A stretch of DNA of 64,000 nt, from assembly GCA_002337125.1 (NCBI GenBank), contig DDFJ01000004.1, positions 2,097,889 through 2,161,888 of the forward strand, in the 5' to 3' direction. The translations under genes were made by a program, and so were the position numbers. This document shows positions 41,763 through 50,972 of the stretch, piece by piece. Under the pieces are notes generated by a model. It had not been told where the DNA came from, made no database searches, and saw only the letters and a program-made list of their open reading frames with translations. Positions within the stretch are counted from its first letter, which is position 1. Every line of letters starts with the position of its first letter. This DNA comes from Chitinophagaceae bacterium UBA1931 (GTDB lineage Bacteria > Bacteroidota > Bacteroidia > Chitinophagales > Chitinophagaceae).

Positions 41763-44700
41763 TTAAAATGTGAGCTGAATGCCTGCCAGCACAGTGCGGA
41801 GTGTTGGCAGCTGGTAAAAACTTTTTGTTTCGGGATCGGTGCCTTTGTAGCGGGTGAAGGTGTAAATATTCTGTGCCTGTATATAGAACCTGCAACTGCT
41901 GATTTTGCCCTTTGCCAGAACAGAGGCAGGCAGATCGTACCCCAAGGCGAGGTTTTTAAAGCGTATAAACGAAGCATCGGAGTAAATGGCATCGGAAGCC
42001 AGCAAACGGGAGGATGCTGTGAATACCGGGCTTGCTGCTGTTGCGCCAAAACGTTGTACGGCCGATTGCTTACCCGGCTGCTGCCAGCGGTTCATTACAA
42101 GCAAGGGCTGGTTGTACATAAAGCCTGCCGGGTTGAGGTACTGGTAGGCCAGGTAGTTGGTCCCCTTCTGTATGTTGTAATCGAAAAAAATATCAACAGA
42201 CCAGCCACTGTACTGCAGGCCGGAGGAAATACCCCCATAGCATACCGGATCAAGGTTGCCGAGAACCTGCAGATCGCCAGGAGTGGAAATGCTGCCATCC
42301 TTGTTATAATCCTCATAGGTGTAGAGCCCTGTTGCAGGATCAATGCCGGTGTATTTCATTTTGCGGATGACGGAGAGGGACTGACCGATGGTATAGATGG
42401 CGTTGTAACTGGAGGTTTCAAGACCGGGGAAGGACAGGAGTTTGTTTGAAGGCAGTGTTGCATTGGCTGATAGTTTCCAGCTCCAGTTTTTTGTTTCGAG
42501 GGCTGTTGCTGTAAGCTGGAACTCCCAGCCTTTGTTTTGTACAAGGGCCGGAAGGTTTTTGGTTACAGAGGCAAAGCCTGTTTGATTGGGCAGGCGGTAG
42601 CTGATAAGCTGGTTGCTGCTGCGGTGTATGTAAAAAGCCGGACTGAACATGATCCTGTTACCACAAAAGGACAGCTCCAGTGCTGTTTCAAATTTGTTGT
42701 TCTTTTCCCATTCGAGATAAGGGTTAAAAAGGCTGGAAGGCCGCAGGCCGGGAACAGCTGTGTAGGGATTGGTGGTGGAAAGCCAGAGATCGAGGTAACG
42801 GTAATTACCTAACTGATCGTTACCGGTTACGCCATAGCTGGCCCTAAGTTTGGCAAAGCTGATAAAGGGCAGGCTGTTTTTGAAGAAGGTTTCTTCGGAG
42901 AGAATCCAGGCGGCGCCTGCTGCTGCAAAGTTTGCAAAGCGGCGGGCCGGACCAAAGCGGCTTGAACCATCCCTACGGCCGCTGAGGTTGAGGATGTATT
43001 TTGAACCGAAGTTATAGTTGAGCCTTGCAAAAACTGCTTGGTAATTGTATTGCTCGCTGTTATTGGAAGCTGTTACAGCCGCTGCTGCGCTGAGGGCATT
43101 CAGCAGCAGATCGTTACTATAGCCGGTGGCCTGTATGCTTGTGAGTTGTTCCTGCCGTTGCTGGAAGGCGGCACCCAGTAACATCTGTAGTTTGCCTTTT
43201 GCAAAAGCGCCATTGTACTCAAGCTGAGGCTCGGCCATCCAGTTAGAGCGGAGGGCTGTTGCCAACTGCGAGGAAGCAAGGGTTGTGTTTTCGGGAGCCA
43301 GTGAGGCTTTGGGCTGGGTTGATTTTTCATTTGTTGTAAGGTTGTTGTAGCCCGTGCTTACACGGAGGTTCCAGTTTTTGCTAATACGGATACCCAGCAC
43401 AAGGCTGGCTGAAAGGTTGTTGTTACGGGCCTCGTAAGGTTGTAACAGCTCAGCAAGCGGATTAAAGAAGCCCAGTGATGAATAGCTGATGCCTGCCTCC
43501 TGCCAAACAAGTTCTCCACCCGGACCGGTAAGTTTTATATTGGGTGGCAGGCCGAAGTATTTGCTGAGATCGGTACGCAGGAGTTTATTATCATCGGCCG
43601 AGAAGATGGCTGAGAACTGAAGATCCCAACGAGCTGAAGCCGGTTTATGCCTGAGGTTGATATGAGATGAATAACGCTGGTAGGGCTGACTGCCGGGAAA
43701 TACATTGGTTTGGTTGAAATAAGCCATGCCAAGCAGGAACTGTGTGCCGGGGCTGCCTGCTGAAAGGGAGGCCTGCCAGTTTGTTGTGCGGGCTGTATTG
43801 CCGGTAAGCAGTTTCTGCAGGTTGGTATAACGGGAAGTATCCCAGAGAAGCAGATCGGGAGCGTTGGATGTATTGGGAAGAAGGCCATCGTTGGCAAAGG
43901 CTTCCCTGCGCATGAGCAGGTATTGAGCCGTATTGAGCATGGGCATTGAGGAAGAAGGCCTGCTGAAGCCATTGCTGATATTGAGTGTGAGTTTTGCCTT
44001 GCCTGCTTTGCCCTTGCGGGTAGTGATGAGGATGACCCCGTTGGCCCCCCTGCTGCCATAAATGGCTGTGGCATCGGCATCCTTGAGGACTTCGATGCTT
44101 TCAATATCGGCCGGGTTGATGCTGCTGAGGGGGCTGAGCCCACCAGGAGAAGTGCCTGCTACCTGATAGGGATTAACGGCAGCTGAACTGAGCTGGTTGG
44201 AAGGTATGTTGCCCGACTCGAAGGGAACGCCATCGATTATAAAGAGGGGATCGTTACGGGAAAGCAGTGGATCGAGTGAAGACTGGCCACGGAGCTGGAT
44301 GCTGACGGCAGAGCCGGTAACGCCGCTACTTTGTGTAACCAGCAGGCCCGGCACCCTGCCGTGCAGGGTGGCCAGCGGGTTTGAGACGGGCTGGTTGCTG
44401 ATTTCGGCCGTTGTTATTTTTGTGATGCTGCCCGTGTTGAAGCGTTTGGTGGTGGTGCCATAGGCTATTATGATGGTTTCATCGAGCTGGGTGATTTTGC
44501 GGCGGAGGGTGATGCTGATAAGCCCCCGTTCGTTATTGGGAACAGTGGCGGTTTGGTAACCAATAGCAGTGACAATAAGTGTATCGTTGAGGCGGGTGTT
44601 GGTGATGGTGAAATTGCCCTTGCTATCAGCCAGGGTGGATTTGCCGGACTGTTTGATGCTGATGGTGGCACCTGCAAGCGGTGTACCCTCTTCATTGATG

Positions 44701-44780
44701 ACGGAACCTTTGATGGTGATTGGCTGGCAGCTGGTAAGGATGGGATAAAGCAATGCCAGGCAAAGAATGAGTTGTTTCAT
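41763..44780 (-). CDS. SusC/RagA-family TonB-dependent transporter
   Basis: The 1005-residue protein starts at ATG 44780 (MKQLILCLALLYPILTSCQP). A carboxypeptidase-regulatory-like domain (GSVINEEGTPLAGATISIKQ) at 25-104 precedes the plug (NPLATLHGRVPGLLVTQSSG, and DPLFIIDGVPFESG). The family signature IESIEVLKDADATAIYGSRG with ANGVILITT follows, then a 22-strand barrel ending RTVLAGIQLTF. It takes up nutrients captured by SusD using TonB energy. No anti-sigma signalling extension and no sigma/anti-sigma gene is next to it, so regulation is elsewhere. Confidence 0.94.
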   Translation of the reverse strand: MKQLILCLALLYPILTSCQPITIKGSVINEEGTPLAGATISIKQSGKSTLADSKGNFTITNTRLNDTLIVTAIGYQTATVPNNERGLISITLRRKITQLDETIIIAYGTTTKRFNTGSITKITTAEISNQPVSNPLATLHGRVPGLLVTQSSGVTGSAVSIQLRGQSSLDPLLSRNDPLFIIDGVPFESGNIPSNQLSSAAVNPYQVAGTSPGGLSPLSSINPADIESIEVLKDADATAIYGSRGANGVILITTRKGKAGKAKLTLNISNGFSRPSSSMPMLNTAQYLLMRREAFANDGLLPNTSNAPDLLLWDTSRYTNLQKLLTGNTARTTNWQASLSAGSPGTQFLLGMAYFNQTNVFPGSQPYQRYSSHINLRHKPASARWDLQFSAIFSADDNKLLRTDLSKYFGLPPNIKLTGPGGELVWQEAGISYSSLGFFNPLAELLQPYEARNNNLSASLVLGIRISKNWNLRVSTGYNNLTTNEKSTQPKASLAPENTTLASSQLATALRSNWMAEPQLEYNGAFAKGKLQMLLGAAFQQRQEQLTSIQATGYSNDLLLNALSAAAAVTASNNSEQYNYQAVFARLNYNFGSKYILNLSGRRDGSSRFGPARRFANFAAAGAAWILSEETFFKNSLPFISFAKLRASYGVTGNDQLGNYRYLDLWLSTTNPYTAVPGLRPSSLFNPYLEWEKNNKFETALELSFCGNRIMFSPAFYIHRSSNQLISYRLPNQTGFASVTKNLPALVQNKGWEFQLTATALETKNWSWKLSANATLPSNKLLSFPGLETSSYNAIYTIGQSLSVIRKMKYTGIDPATGLYTYEDYNKDGSISTPGDLQVLGNLDPVCYGGISSGLQYSGWSVDIFFDYNIQKGTNYLAYQYLNPAGFMYNQPLLVMNRWQQPGKQSAVQRFGATAASPVFTASSRLLASDAIYSDASFIRFKNLALGYDLPASVLAKGKISSCRFYIQAQNIYTFTRYKGTDPETKSFYQLPTLRTVLAGIQLTF

Positions 44781-45062
44781 TTTTGCAGTTGATTTAGGTT
44801 TGAAGCCGGGGCTGCAAACAGGTGATGAAATAGCCGGGAAGGTTGTAAGGCGGGAAGGTGCAGCCATGCATTGGTGGCAGCGATTGTTTTTTATTCTGGA
44901 TTCTTGGGCTTGCTGCTAAATTTTGTGAGCAGCAGATGGATGGTTTTGTGCCGGTGTTGAACTTTCATGCTTTATGGTTTAATTGCCGCTGAAAGTCCCG
45001 TTTTTCGATAAGAAGCTCTTGCTATTACTTCAAAAAAACGAAAGGCAAAGAACATGAAGCAA

Positions 45063-45228
45063 AAAGCGTGGAACTCAACTTATCGATCTGAGGTACTGGT
45101 ATACCCTGCAACGAATAAGAGAGCCCACGCCGTAACGTGGGCATCCACTTACTATCTCGTTGCAAAAGAAAATTACCAGTTTTCAGATCGAGACCTTAAG
45201 CGAATGCACTCAATTAGTTAATTGATGT
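45063..45228 (-). ncRNA. Rod-like structured RNA, 6S-RNA-like candidate
   Basis: Five stems nest in order to form one long interrupted hairpin: TCGATCTGA/TCAGATCGA (45083-45091 with 45183-45191, 9 pairs), ACTGGTA/TACCAGT (45095-45101 with 45174-45180), TGCAACGA/TCGTTGCA (45107-45114 with 45157-45164), TAAG/CTTA and GCCCACG/CGTGGGC (45123-45129 with 45136-45142). An asymmetric internal loop of 5 and 9 bases sits in the middle. The minus strand is chosen because TATATTTG, a perfect -7 box, lies at 45241-45234 and a CTTTTT stretch ends the element near 45063. A rod with a central bubble is the shape of 6S RNA, which binds RNA polymerase; the identification with the Bacteroidota 6S (6S-Flavo) class is inferred. 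Confidence 0.5.
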
Positions 45229-45233
45229 AATCG

Positions 45234-45241
45234 CAAATATA
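45234..45241 (-). promoter_or_regulatory. -7 box of the ncRNA candidate
   Basis: Read on the minus strand, TATATTTG matches TAnnTTTG exactly and sits about 6-10 bases before the proposed 5' end. The -33 element is weak. Confidence 0.45.
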
Positions 45242-45326
45242 AATAGTATTCATTCTAATTCTGCATGCAGAGTTTGAACAAATACTATACAATATTAAAC
45301 AAATAATTGTACAATTTAAAAAATAT

Positions 45327-45722
45327 GTGTTCATTTTTTTGGACAAAACTGTTTATTTCTTTAACTTATTGAAAACGAAAGGCAAACATATCCACCGGGG
45401 TGAATTATTAGAGAAAGCTGTTGAGAGCAATCCTCTTTCTGTTACCAAACTATCTAAGCGTATGGGTATCAGCAGGGGTACGTATTACAATCACATTGCC
45501 ACTGCTGATCTTCCTTTTGAGCTTCTCGAACGATATGGCCGTGTTTTGAAATATGATTTCAGCGCTGATCTGCCTGAAATGAAATCGTACACATTTGAAG
45601 AACCGGTTGAGCCTTATGGTGAACCTTCCACTATAGAAGAGGCAATTAATCAAAGAGATTACTGGAAAAGAGAAGCGGATAAGTGGAAGGATAAATATAT
45701 AGCGATGCTTGAGGGTAAATAA
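45327..45722 (+). CDS. HTH protein with C-terminal coiled coil
   Basis: The protein of about 131 residues has a helix-turn-helix near the N-terminus (NPLSVTKLSKRMGISRGTYY followed by NHIATADLPFELLERYG), a linker and a C-terminal charged helix (EEAINQRDYWKREADKWKDK). It is probably a small DNA-binding regulator. The start is uncertain: GTG 45327, TTG 45339 and TTG within YFFNLLK are all in frame, and no ATG precedes the HTH. It stands at the left edge of the AT-rich accessory island. Confidence 0.55.
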   Translation: MFIFLDKTVYFFNLLKTKGKHIHRGELLEKAVESNPLSVTKLSKRMGISRGTYYNHIATADLPFELLERYGRVLKYDFSADLPEMKSYTFEEPVEPYGEPSTIEEAINQRDYWKREADKWKDKYIAMLEGK

Positions 45723-45812
45723 TCGTTACGAATTTTCATTTGCGTCATTAACTTCACTCTCTTTACACGTTGAACTACTTCATGTAATCTTTCTTTTGTT
45801 TAGCATCTTTAA

Positions 45813-46031
45813 ATGAAGAAACTCTACACATATCCATATTTTATTTATATTAGTTGTGCTACAGCAAATGACATAGCTAACGTGAACACCCGAAGAGCAA
45901 GAGCTAACTATTATTACTCCACTCTACACCCGGATATGGTTTTATTGCTGCGCAAAAAGCAAAGTTTAGAAGGGAGAAAACTTTCGCATATTTATGCGTT
46001 AAAAGAAACAAAAATTGACACCTTCTATTAA
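45813..46031 (+). CDS. Small hypothetical protein
   Basis: A 72-codon ATG frame ends 14 bases before the HEPN-type gene. It encodes a basic protein (NTRRARANYYYSTLHPDMVL, LRKKQSLEGRKLSHIYALKE) with no signal peptide and no family I recognise. Its codon use is similar to its AT-rich neighbours. It may be co-transcribed with the next gene or may be a remnant of a longer gene. Confidence 0.4.
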   Translation: MKKLYTYPYFIYISCATANDIANVNTRRARANYYYSTLHPDMVLLLRKKQSLEGRKLSHIYALKETKIDTFY

Positions 46032-46045
46032 TTAACAAAAAATAA

Positions 46046-47593
46046 ATGCAAGAACAATTTAGATACTTATACCATCTTTTAGACAATGAAAAATTTGTTG
46101 AAGCAAGAAAAATTACAGAGCAAGCTTTAGAAAACATTTCATCATTAGAGCCAGAAAAGAAAATATTTACAGAAGCCCAACTGCACGGCTTTTTAATTGA
46201 TATTGGTTGTGAAAGTGGTAGCGAAAACGATTTGAATTCTGCAATTTCATTTTTTGAAGCAAATGAAGCTTTACTTCAAACTGTAATGACTAAGTCCAGT
46301 TATTACTATAATCTTGCAAATGCTAAACATGGTTTAGGTAAGATATTTTATTCGCAAAACAAAGGAGTTCATTCATTAACAACTACTAAAGAAAAATTCC
46401 AAGAACCGATTAACCTTTATTGGCTTGCGTATAAAACAATAGATACCAATGACAAACCTTTAACAACACAGATTTTGATCAACCTTTCCAATTCTTTAAT
46501 TACTGTAAACAGAATTGTTGAGGGGTTACAATTTTTAGATATTGTCCTAAAACAGCAGCCCAATTTCCCGCAGGCTTTGATTTCAAGAGGCGACAACCTC
46601 CATTACTTAAGTGTGGTTACAAATTGTTCTGTAACAATTGCTCTATACACTCAAATCTACAAATCGTACGACAAAGGAATACTTACTAATTCATTACCAC
46701 CTTCAATCTTAAAAAGAAGTGAATTTGGCAAAAAGGAGGCTTTAAAAACAATTCACTCGTATGGATTTGATACTTCAAATTTCAAAAAAGAAATTCAGGA
46801 GACGGAGAAGGAATATAATCAGCATTCAGATTTTCGTAAATTTTGTTTAGACAACTTTCTTACTCTTAACGAACATGCGATTTATTGTACTTGTGTAGCT
46901 GCAGAAAAAGACGACTTACAAATTGGTGTACCTCAAGGAACATTTAAAGGCAATCTTGTCCCAAAGCTTGAACTTCTTTTAAACAGAATGAAGTCTGAAT
47001 TTTCGTTTGCTAGGTGGATGTTTTATAAATCTAACACAGAAGAACCTTTTAATAGTGATGTTAAATTTTCAGAATTATTAGACGGAGAAATTATTAATTC
47101 ACAAACCGAATTCTTACGAACCAGTTATCGTATTTGTTATGGAATACTTGATAAAATAGCGTTGGGCATTTGTAAATTGTATGACCTTGATAGCAAAAGA
47201 ATATTTTTTGAAACCTTTTGGGAAGAAACAAAAAGAAAAGCGGAACTTGATAAAGTAAAAAATATTCATCTTAATGCACTTTACAGTATTGCGTGCGACT
47301 TGAATACTAAAACAGGTGAACTAAAGCACTTCAAAAACTGGAGAAACAAATTAGAACACAACCTTTTAATTTTAAAAGATAAAAGAGAATTTATTCCGGA
47401 CGCACTTAAAATATTTGAAGATGAAGAATTTGTTGCTGTTGCAGATGTAAATGACTTTAATCAAAAGACGCTTCATTTGCTTCAACATACAAGAGCAGCT
47501 ATATTCAGTTATGTTTATTGTGTTCGTTTGCAAACTATTCAACACAAAACAGAAGATGAAACTATTAAATATTTTAACATAAAGTTTAAGTGA
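46046..47593 (+). CDS. LA2681-type HEPN domain protein with TPR-like N-terminus
   Basis: The 515-residue protein is all-helical. The N-terminal half looks like TPR repeats (EARKITEQALENISSLEPEK, ISFFEANEALLQTVM, LQFLDIVLKQQPNFPQALIS). The C-terminal part (from about 270) matches the LA2681-like HEPN layout: TLNEHAIYCTCVAAEKDDLQ, YRICYGILDKIALGICKLY, and the RNase-type R-x4-H motif RNKLEH (Arg433 to His438). HEPN proteins are commonly metal-independent RNases in toxin and anti-phage systems. No antitoxin-like nucleotidyltransferase is adjacent. The next two genes carry similar motifs. Confidence 0.7.
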   Translation: MQEQFRYLYHLLDNEKFVEARKITEQALENISSLEPEKKIFTEAQLHGFLIDIGCESGSENDLNSAISFFEANEALLQTVMTKSSYYYNLANAKHGLGKIFYSQNKGVHSLTTTKEKFQEPINLYWLAYKTIDTNDKPLTTQILINLSNSLITVNRIVEGLQFLDIVLKQQPNFPQALISRGDNLHYLSVVTNCSVTIALYTQIYKSYDKGILTNSLPPSILKRSEFGKKEALKTIHSYGFDTSNFKKEIQETEKEYNQHSDFRKFCLDNFLTLNEHAIYCTCVAAEKDDLQIGVPQGTFKGNLVPKLELLLNRMKSEFSFARWMFYKSNTEEPFNSDVKFSELLDGEIINSQTEFLRTSYRICYGILDKIALGICKLYDLDSKRIFFETFWEETKRKAELDKVKNIHLNALYSIACDLNTKTGELKHFKNWRNKLEHNLLILKDKREFIPDALKIFEDEEFVAVADVNDFNQKTLHLLQHTRAAIFSYVYCVRLQTIQHKTEDETIKYFNIKFK

Positions 47594-47835
47594 TAGCACA
47601 ACAAGGTATGCGGATAATAATGGCATGTCCGTAACAAGTTGGGCATTGGAGCATCAACAGCGGAAATTCTGCCTAACTGTATTAGTACCCGATGAATTAA
47701 GCCCTTGATTAGTTCTTAATATTTAAATTTATCAAAAGCCAGCCAGCAGTTCCTTGCCGATTAATATAAAAATTCCTGCCATTGGCAATGTCTGCTCGTT
47801 ATCGGCGGCCTTAACTCAACACCACCAACACAGCA
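47594..47835. other. 242-base gap between HEPN-type genes
   Basis: No gene or clear hairpin was found. Short GC-rich strings (ATTGGCAATGTCTGCTCGTT, ATCGGCGGCC) near 47780-47810 stand out from the AT-rich surroundings and may be debris from recombination. Confidence 0.3.
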
Positions 47836-48963
47836 ATGAAAGAACTCCCCGACTTTTTTAAAAACAACCTGATTGAGTTTAATAGTACTGGATATCCTGT
47901 GTTTCCAGATAGCAAATTGACTTCACTTAGGCACGGGCTAAAAAACTATTTTGACACATACAACATATTTTCAAGTGGATTTTATGAGTATTTGCATAAA
48001 GGACATTCGAAAATTATTCTCAATTCAGTCAAAGGACACGACTATTTGATTAGATACTTTTCGTCAATAACGTTTATTCATTTATCGTTTGAACATTTCC
48101 TGACAGAAATCCTTAACAGCAAATCTGCAATTCTTTCGAAACTGACTTTGAATAAAGAAATTGACCTCATAAAAATTCTTGCAGGTAAAATAAATACTAT
48201 TGACACGTCTGCAAAAAGAAACATAGATTATTCCATTGCGCTCTTTCGAATAGAGGAACTTATTAAAAATGACAACGACTTGCCGAGCGAATATCGCATT
48301 GACTCTAAGTTTCATTTTTTAGTTAATCACATTGAAACACTAAAGCAACTTGCAATTTTGCGGAACGATATAATTCATTCTGGCAAGGCAATGTTGAACC
48401 GATACGTTTATGAATACTTTTTTGCAAATAAAGTTCTTCCTTTAGTTAGGGAGTATTTGAACACCCAGTCACCGACACCTTTTCTTGAAAGAGATTTAGC
48501 TTGTAATAAAAATGTGATTGATGAAATCATTCGTTATCCACTACCTGAAACCTTTGAAAACATTGCAAATTTTGACACCCTTACTAATTCACTAAGACGC
48601 ATAAATCATTTCAAAGAACTTGGCAGAGCATCTTATAAAAACCCTCTTCACATGCATGAAAATGTAACTTCTGAAGAGCACAAGAAATTAGTTGAAGAAA
48701 ATGCAAACAAAAGAAAAAGAGAGGAAGCAAGTTTGAATGTTCATTTTAAACAAGAAACTTTGGGGCATTATGAGGTTCATACGTGCCCGTGTTGTGGAAC
48801 AAATGCACTAACAACGTTTGATTTCTGGACTATATTAGTTAATCGTAGAACAAGAGTTCAAACAGCAGAATGTTCGGTTTGCTCATACAAAGTAAATATC
48901 AACATTGGCGAACCAAAAGAATTTGGAATTATGGACACTGAACTTTTTAAATTTCTTGATTAG
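47836..48963 (+). CDS. HEPN-like protein with C-terminal zinc ribbon
   Basis: The 375-residue protein has a helical N-terminal half with an RN-x3-H motif (LAILRNDIIHSGK, Arg176 to His181). The aromatic-rich helix before it (YFSSITFIHLSFEHFLTEIL) is typical of HEPN-type folds. The C-terminal part has four cysteines as CPCCG and CSVC (HTCPCCGTNALTTFDFW, TAECSVCSYKVNINIG), a zinc ribbon that could bind nucleic acid. No named family is recognised. An RNase effector with its own nucleic-acid reader is inferred. Confidence 0.5.
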   Translation: MKELPDFFKNNLIEFNSTGYPVFPDSKLTSLRHGLKNYFDTYNIFSSGFYEYLHKGHSKIILNSVKGHDYLIRYFSSITFIHLSFEHFLTEILNSKSAILSKLTLNKEIDLIKILAGKINTIDTSAKRNIDYSIALFRIEELIKNDNDLPSEYRIDSKFHFLVNHIETLKQLAILRNDIIHSGKAMLNRYVYEYFFANKVLPLVREYLNTQSPTPFLERDLACNKNVIDEIIRYPLPETFENIANFDTLTNSLRRINHFKELGRASYKNPLHMHENVTSEEHKKLVEENANKRKREEASLNVHFKQETLGHYEVHTCPCCGTNALTTFDFWTILVNRRTRVQTAECSVCSYKVNINIGEPKEFGIMDTELFKFLD

Positions 48964-49204
48964 TAAAATTAAGAATAGCTTGCCAAATCTTTATCGCATC
49001 AAGAATCTGTTGTGTAAAATTGGACGGCCACATTTTCTGTCCAAAAAAAGCAGTCAATAGCAAGGGGCTTGCGATAGCGGGCTCTGTGCTTCTCAGCAGT
49101 TTCGTGCAAGCCGAAAGTTCAGTTCTCTAAATGAAATTTATTAATAGAACTACTACCCATCGCAAACCAAAGAAATGTTTTAATCAACTTATAAAACAAG
49201 CTTC
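48964..49204. other. 241-base gap between HEPN-type genes
   Basis: No gene was found. GCTTGCGATAGCGGGCTCTG and a GTGCAAGCCGAAAG string near 49065-49125 form only a partial inverted match (GCTTGC/GCAAGC). Confidence 0.3.
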
Positions 49205-49801
49205 ATGACAAATAAAGAAAAGGAACTGACCAGGTTATACGGTGACTTCTTGACAAGATTTGAATTTGTTTGCTCGAGATTGCGTTATTGCATCAACTAC
49301 CTTTTGTTTCCAGACTACGATATATCTAAAAGGAATTTGTGCGAAATAATGACAGAAGGATTAACTGCAGATCCTTTAAGAAAAAAATTTATGGCATTAC
49401 TAATTGAGCGTTATACCAACAGATCTGACATATATAAAGCGATTATTCCTTTCAACAAATCGTTTCAGGATTTAATTGAGTTGAGAAATTCGTTTGCACA
49501 TGGGACACCTTTTTTTGGAGAATATGATTTTATTAGTGAAACGAAAAAAGCTAGATTGGCTTTGCGCCATCCTAAACTAAAAAGTGAAGGCTTGGACTTA
49601 AATTTCAAACTTTTTGATAGTACAAAATTAAAGCAGTTAATAGCTGCACTTATAATTATTGAAAGTTCATTGGGCACTATAGCATTTCTTTTGAAACATG
49701 AAGAAATAAAGGAAGATGCTAAGAAAAAGCATTATGAAAGAATATCCAATCAGTATAAACTAATCAACATAAAAGATATTTTAAAAAAAAAATCGAAGTA
49801 A
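49205..49801 (+). CDS. Third HEPN-like protein
   Basis: The 198-residue all-helical protein has LIELRNSFAHGTPFFGEYDF, an RN-x3-H motif (Arg94 to His99) in the position expected for a short HEPN domain, after FEFVCSRLRYCINYLLFP and KKFMALLIERYTNRSDIYKA. The lysine-rich tail is long and helical. No named family is recognised. It is the last gene before the convergent Wadjet operon. Confidence 0.5.
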   Translation: MTNKEKELTRLYGDFLTRFEFVCSRLRYCINYLLFPDYDISKRNLCEIMTEGLTADPLRKKFMALLIERYTNRSDIYKAIIPFNKSFQDLIELRNSFAHGTPFFGEYDFISETKKARLALRHPKLKSEGLDLNFKLFDSTKLKQLIAALIIIESSLGTIAFLLKHEEIKEDAKKKHYERISNQYKLINIKDILKKKSK

Positions 49802-49827
49802 TTAATTTACAATAGTGGTAGTTGGCA

Positions 49828-50964
49828 TCAAAAATTTAATAATTTGTCTGAAATATATTGATTGTTAATCCGCTCCTGCTCCAATCTTTTATTATTTTGT
49901 TGTAAAAACTGATAAAAACTCAGTTCATCATCTGTAAGTCTTGCTAACTGGCGGGTACGATAGACAGAAGTAACAGAGTATTGATTAAATTGATGATATG
50001 TTTGTGCATCCATTAAAAAACTCTTTGCTTGAGGATAATATTCACGAATCATATTCAACATTTCAAAACCTGCAGCATCTATATCAAACCAACAATATAA
50101 CTCAGCGCCTAACAACCAAGGAAAGTGTTTGCTAATACGACTTTTAAATCCTTCACCAAATATCGCAACAGCATTTTTGACTTTAGGGAAAGAAAGAAAG
50201 CAGGCTCTATTTTCAATAATGAATACTTTTTGCGGTTGCCAGTTTAGTGTGGCACAATCATCCAGGGTTAATGCGAACTCATCAAATCCAACTGCAGCTT
50301 TAAACGAATCGTCGAGTAAACGAATTTGTGCAAATACAGTAGGCCTTTTTATGTTATAACGGTTTAAGAAATCGGACTCTGTAGCATTTACCCATTCTGG
50401 AGGCAATAAAACATCCAGTAATTTTCGTAGCGGTGCAAAATTATATTCAATAAACTTTGAGTGTATTTCAATTGGTAATTCACGTAAAAACAGATTATAA
50501 GGTGGTCTATTTTTGACAAAAAATTTGCAGACCTTAATTAAATCTTCCATCGTGGCTGAGTAATTAAGCAAAAAGGGACTATTTGCATATGCCCATTCTT
50601 TTACTGTTGGAAAAGCGTCAATTAGTGATGTAACTGATTTAGTTATGGCTTCATAATCTTTGTAACGTTTAACATAAAACAAATAATCATCCAACGATTC
50701 AAAATATATTTTTGAAGGTATTTTTTGTTTAGAGCCTTCGATAACTTTTTCTTTCCAATCAATAGTATATCCTTTTCCTTGGGCTTGCTTCGATTGTTGA
50801 TATAGAGGAAGCAAGGCATCCTTCAGCTCACTAAAATTAGTTCCCTCAATTTTTTTATTAGATGGAATAAACAGAGGAAAGAAGCTTTCTCCTTTTAGCT
50901 CGGCATTGACAATTTTAAAAAAAAGTTTATCTGCTTTATTTTTAAGATCCCTTGGAGTAATCAT
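49828..50964 (-). CDS. jetD: Wadjet JetD nuclease subunit
   Basis: The 378-residue protein has a JetD-type N-terminal part (ITPRDLKNKADKLFF). Its C-terminal toprim domain is related to topoisomerase VI, with the glutamate in KVFIIENRACFLSF and the paired aspartates in ELYCWFDIDAAGFEML. JetD cuts circular DNA that the JetABC SMC motor has extruded, and so protects against plasmids. It is the last gene of the operon, 8 bases after jetC. Confidence 0.88.
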   Translation of the reverse strand: MITPRDLKNKADKLFFKIVNAELKGESFFPLFIPSNKKIEGTNFSELKDALLPLYQQSKQAQGKGYTIDWKEKVIEGSKQKIPSKIYFESLDDYLFYVKRYKDYEAITKSVTSLIDAFPTVKEWAYANSPFLLNYSATMEDLIKVCKFFVKNRPPYNLFLRELPIEIHSKFIEYNFAPLRKLLDVLLPPEWVNATESDFLNRYNIKRPTVFAQIRLLDDSFKAAVGFDEFALTLDDCATLNWQPQKVFIIENRACFLSFPKVKNAVAIFGEGFKSRISKHFPWLLGAELYCWFDIDAAGFEMLNMIREYYPQAKSFLMDAQTYHQFNQYSVTSVYRTRQLARLTDDELSFYQFLQQNNKRLEQERINNQYISDKLLNF

Positions 50965-50972
50965 TCGTAGAC

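Larger units (their letters stand above)
44781..45326. other. 546-base gap holding a structured RNA candidate
   Basis: The part next to susC (44781-45060) is its presumed leader and has no clear motif. The middle part (45063-45228) is the ncRNA candidate listed separately. The right part (45242-45326) is AT-rich promoter-like sequence before the HTH gene. Confidence 0.5.

Noticed and set aside
47770..47830. Integron attC-like text (CTGCTCGTTATCGGCGGCC) between HEPN-type genes
   Set aside because: No GTTRRRY/RYYYAAC pair with the right spacing, and no integrase gene in the window.
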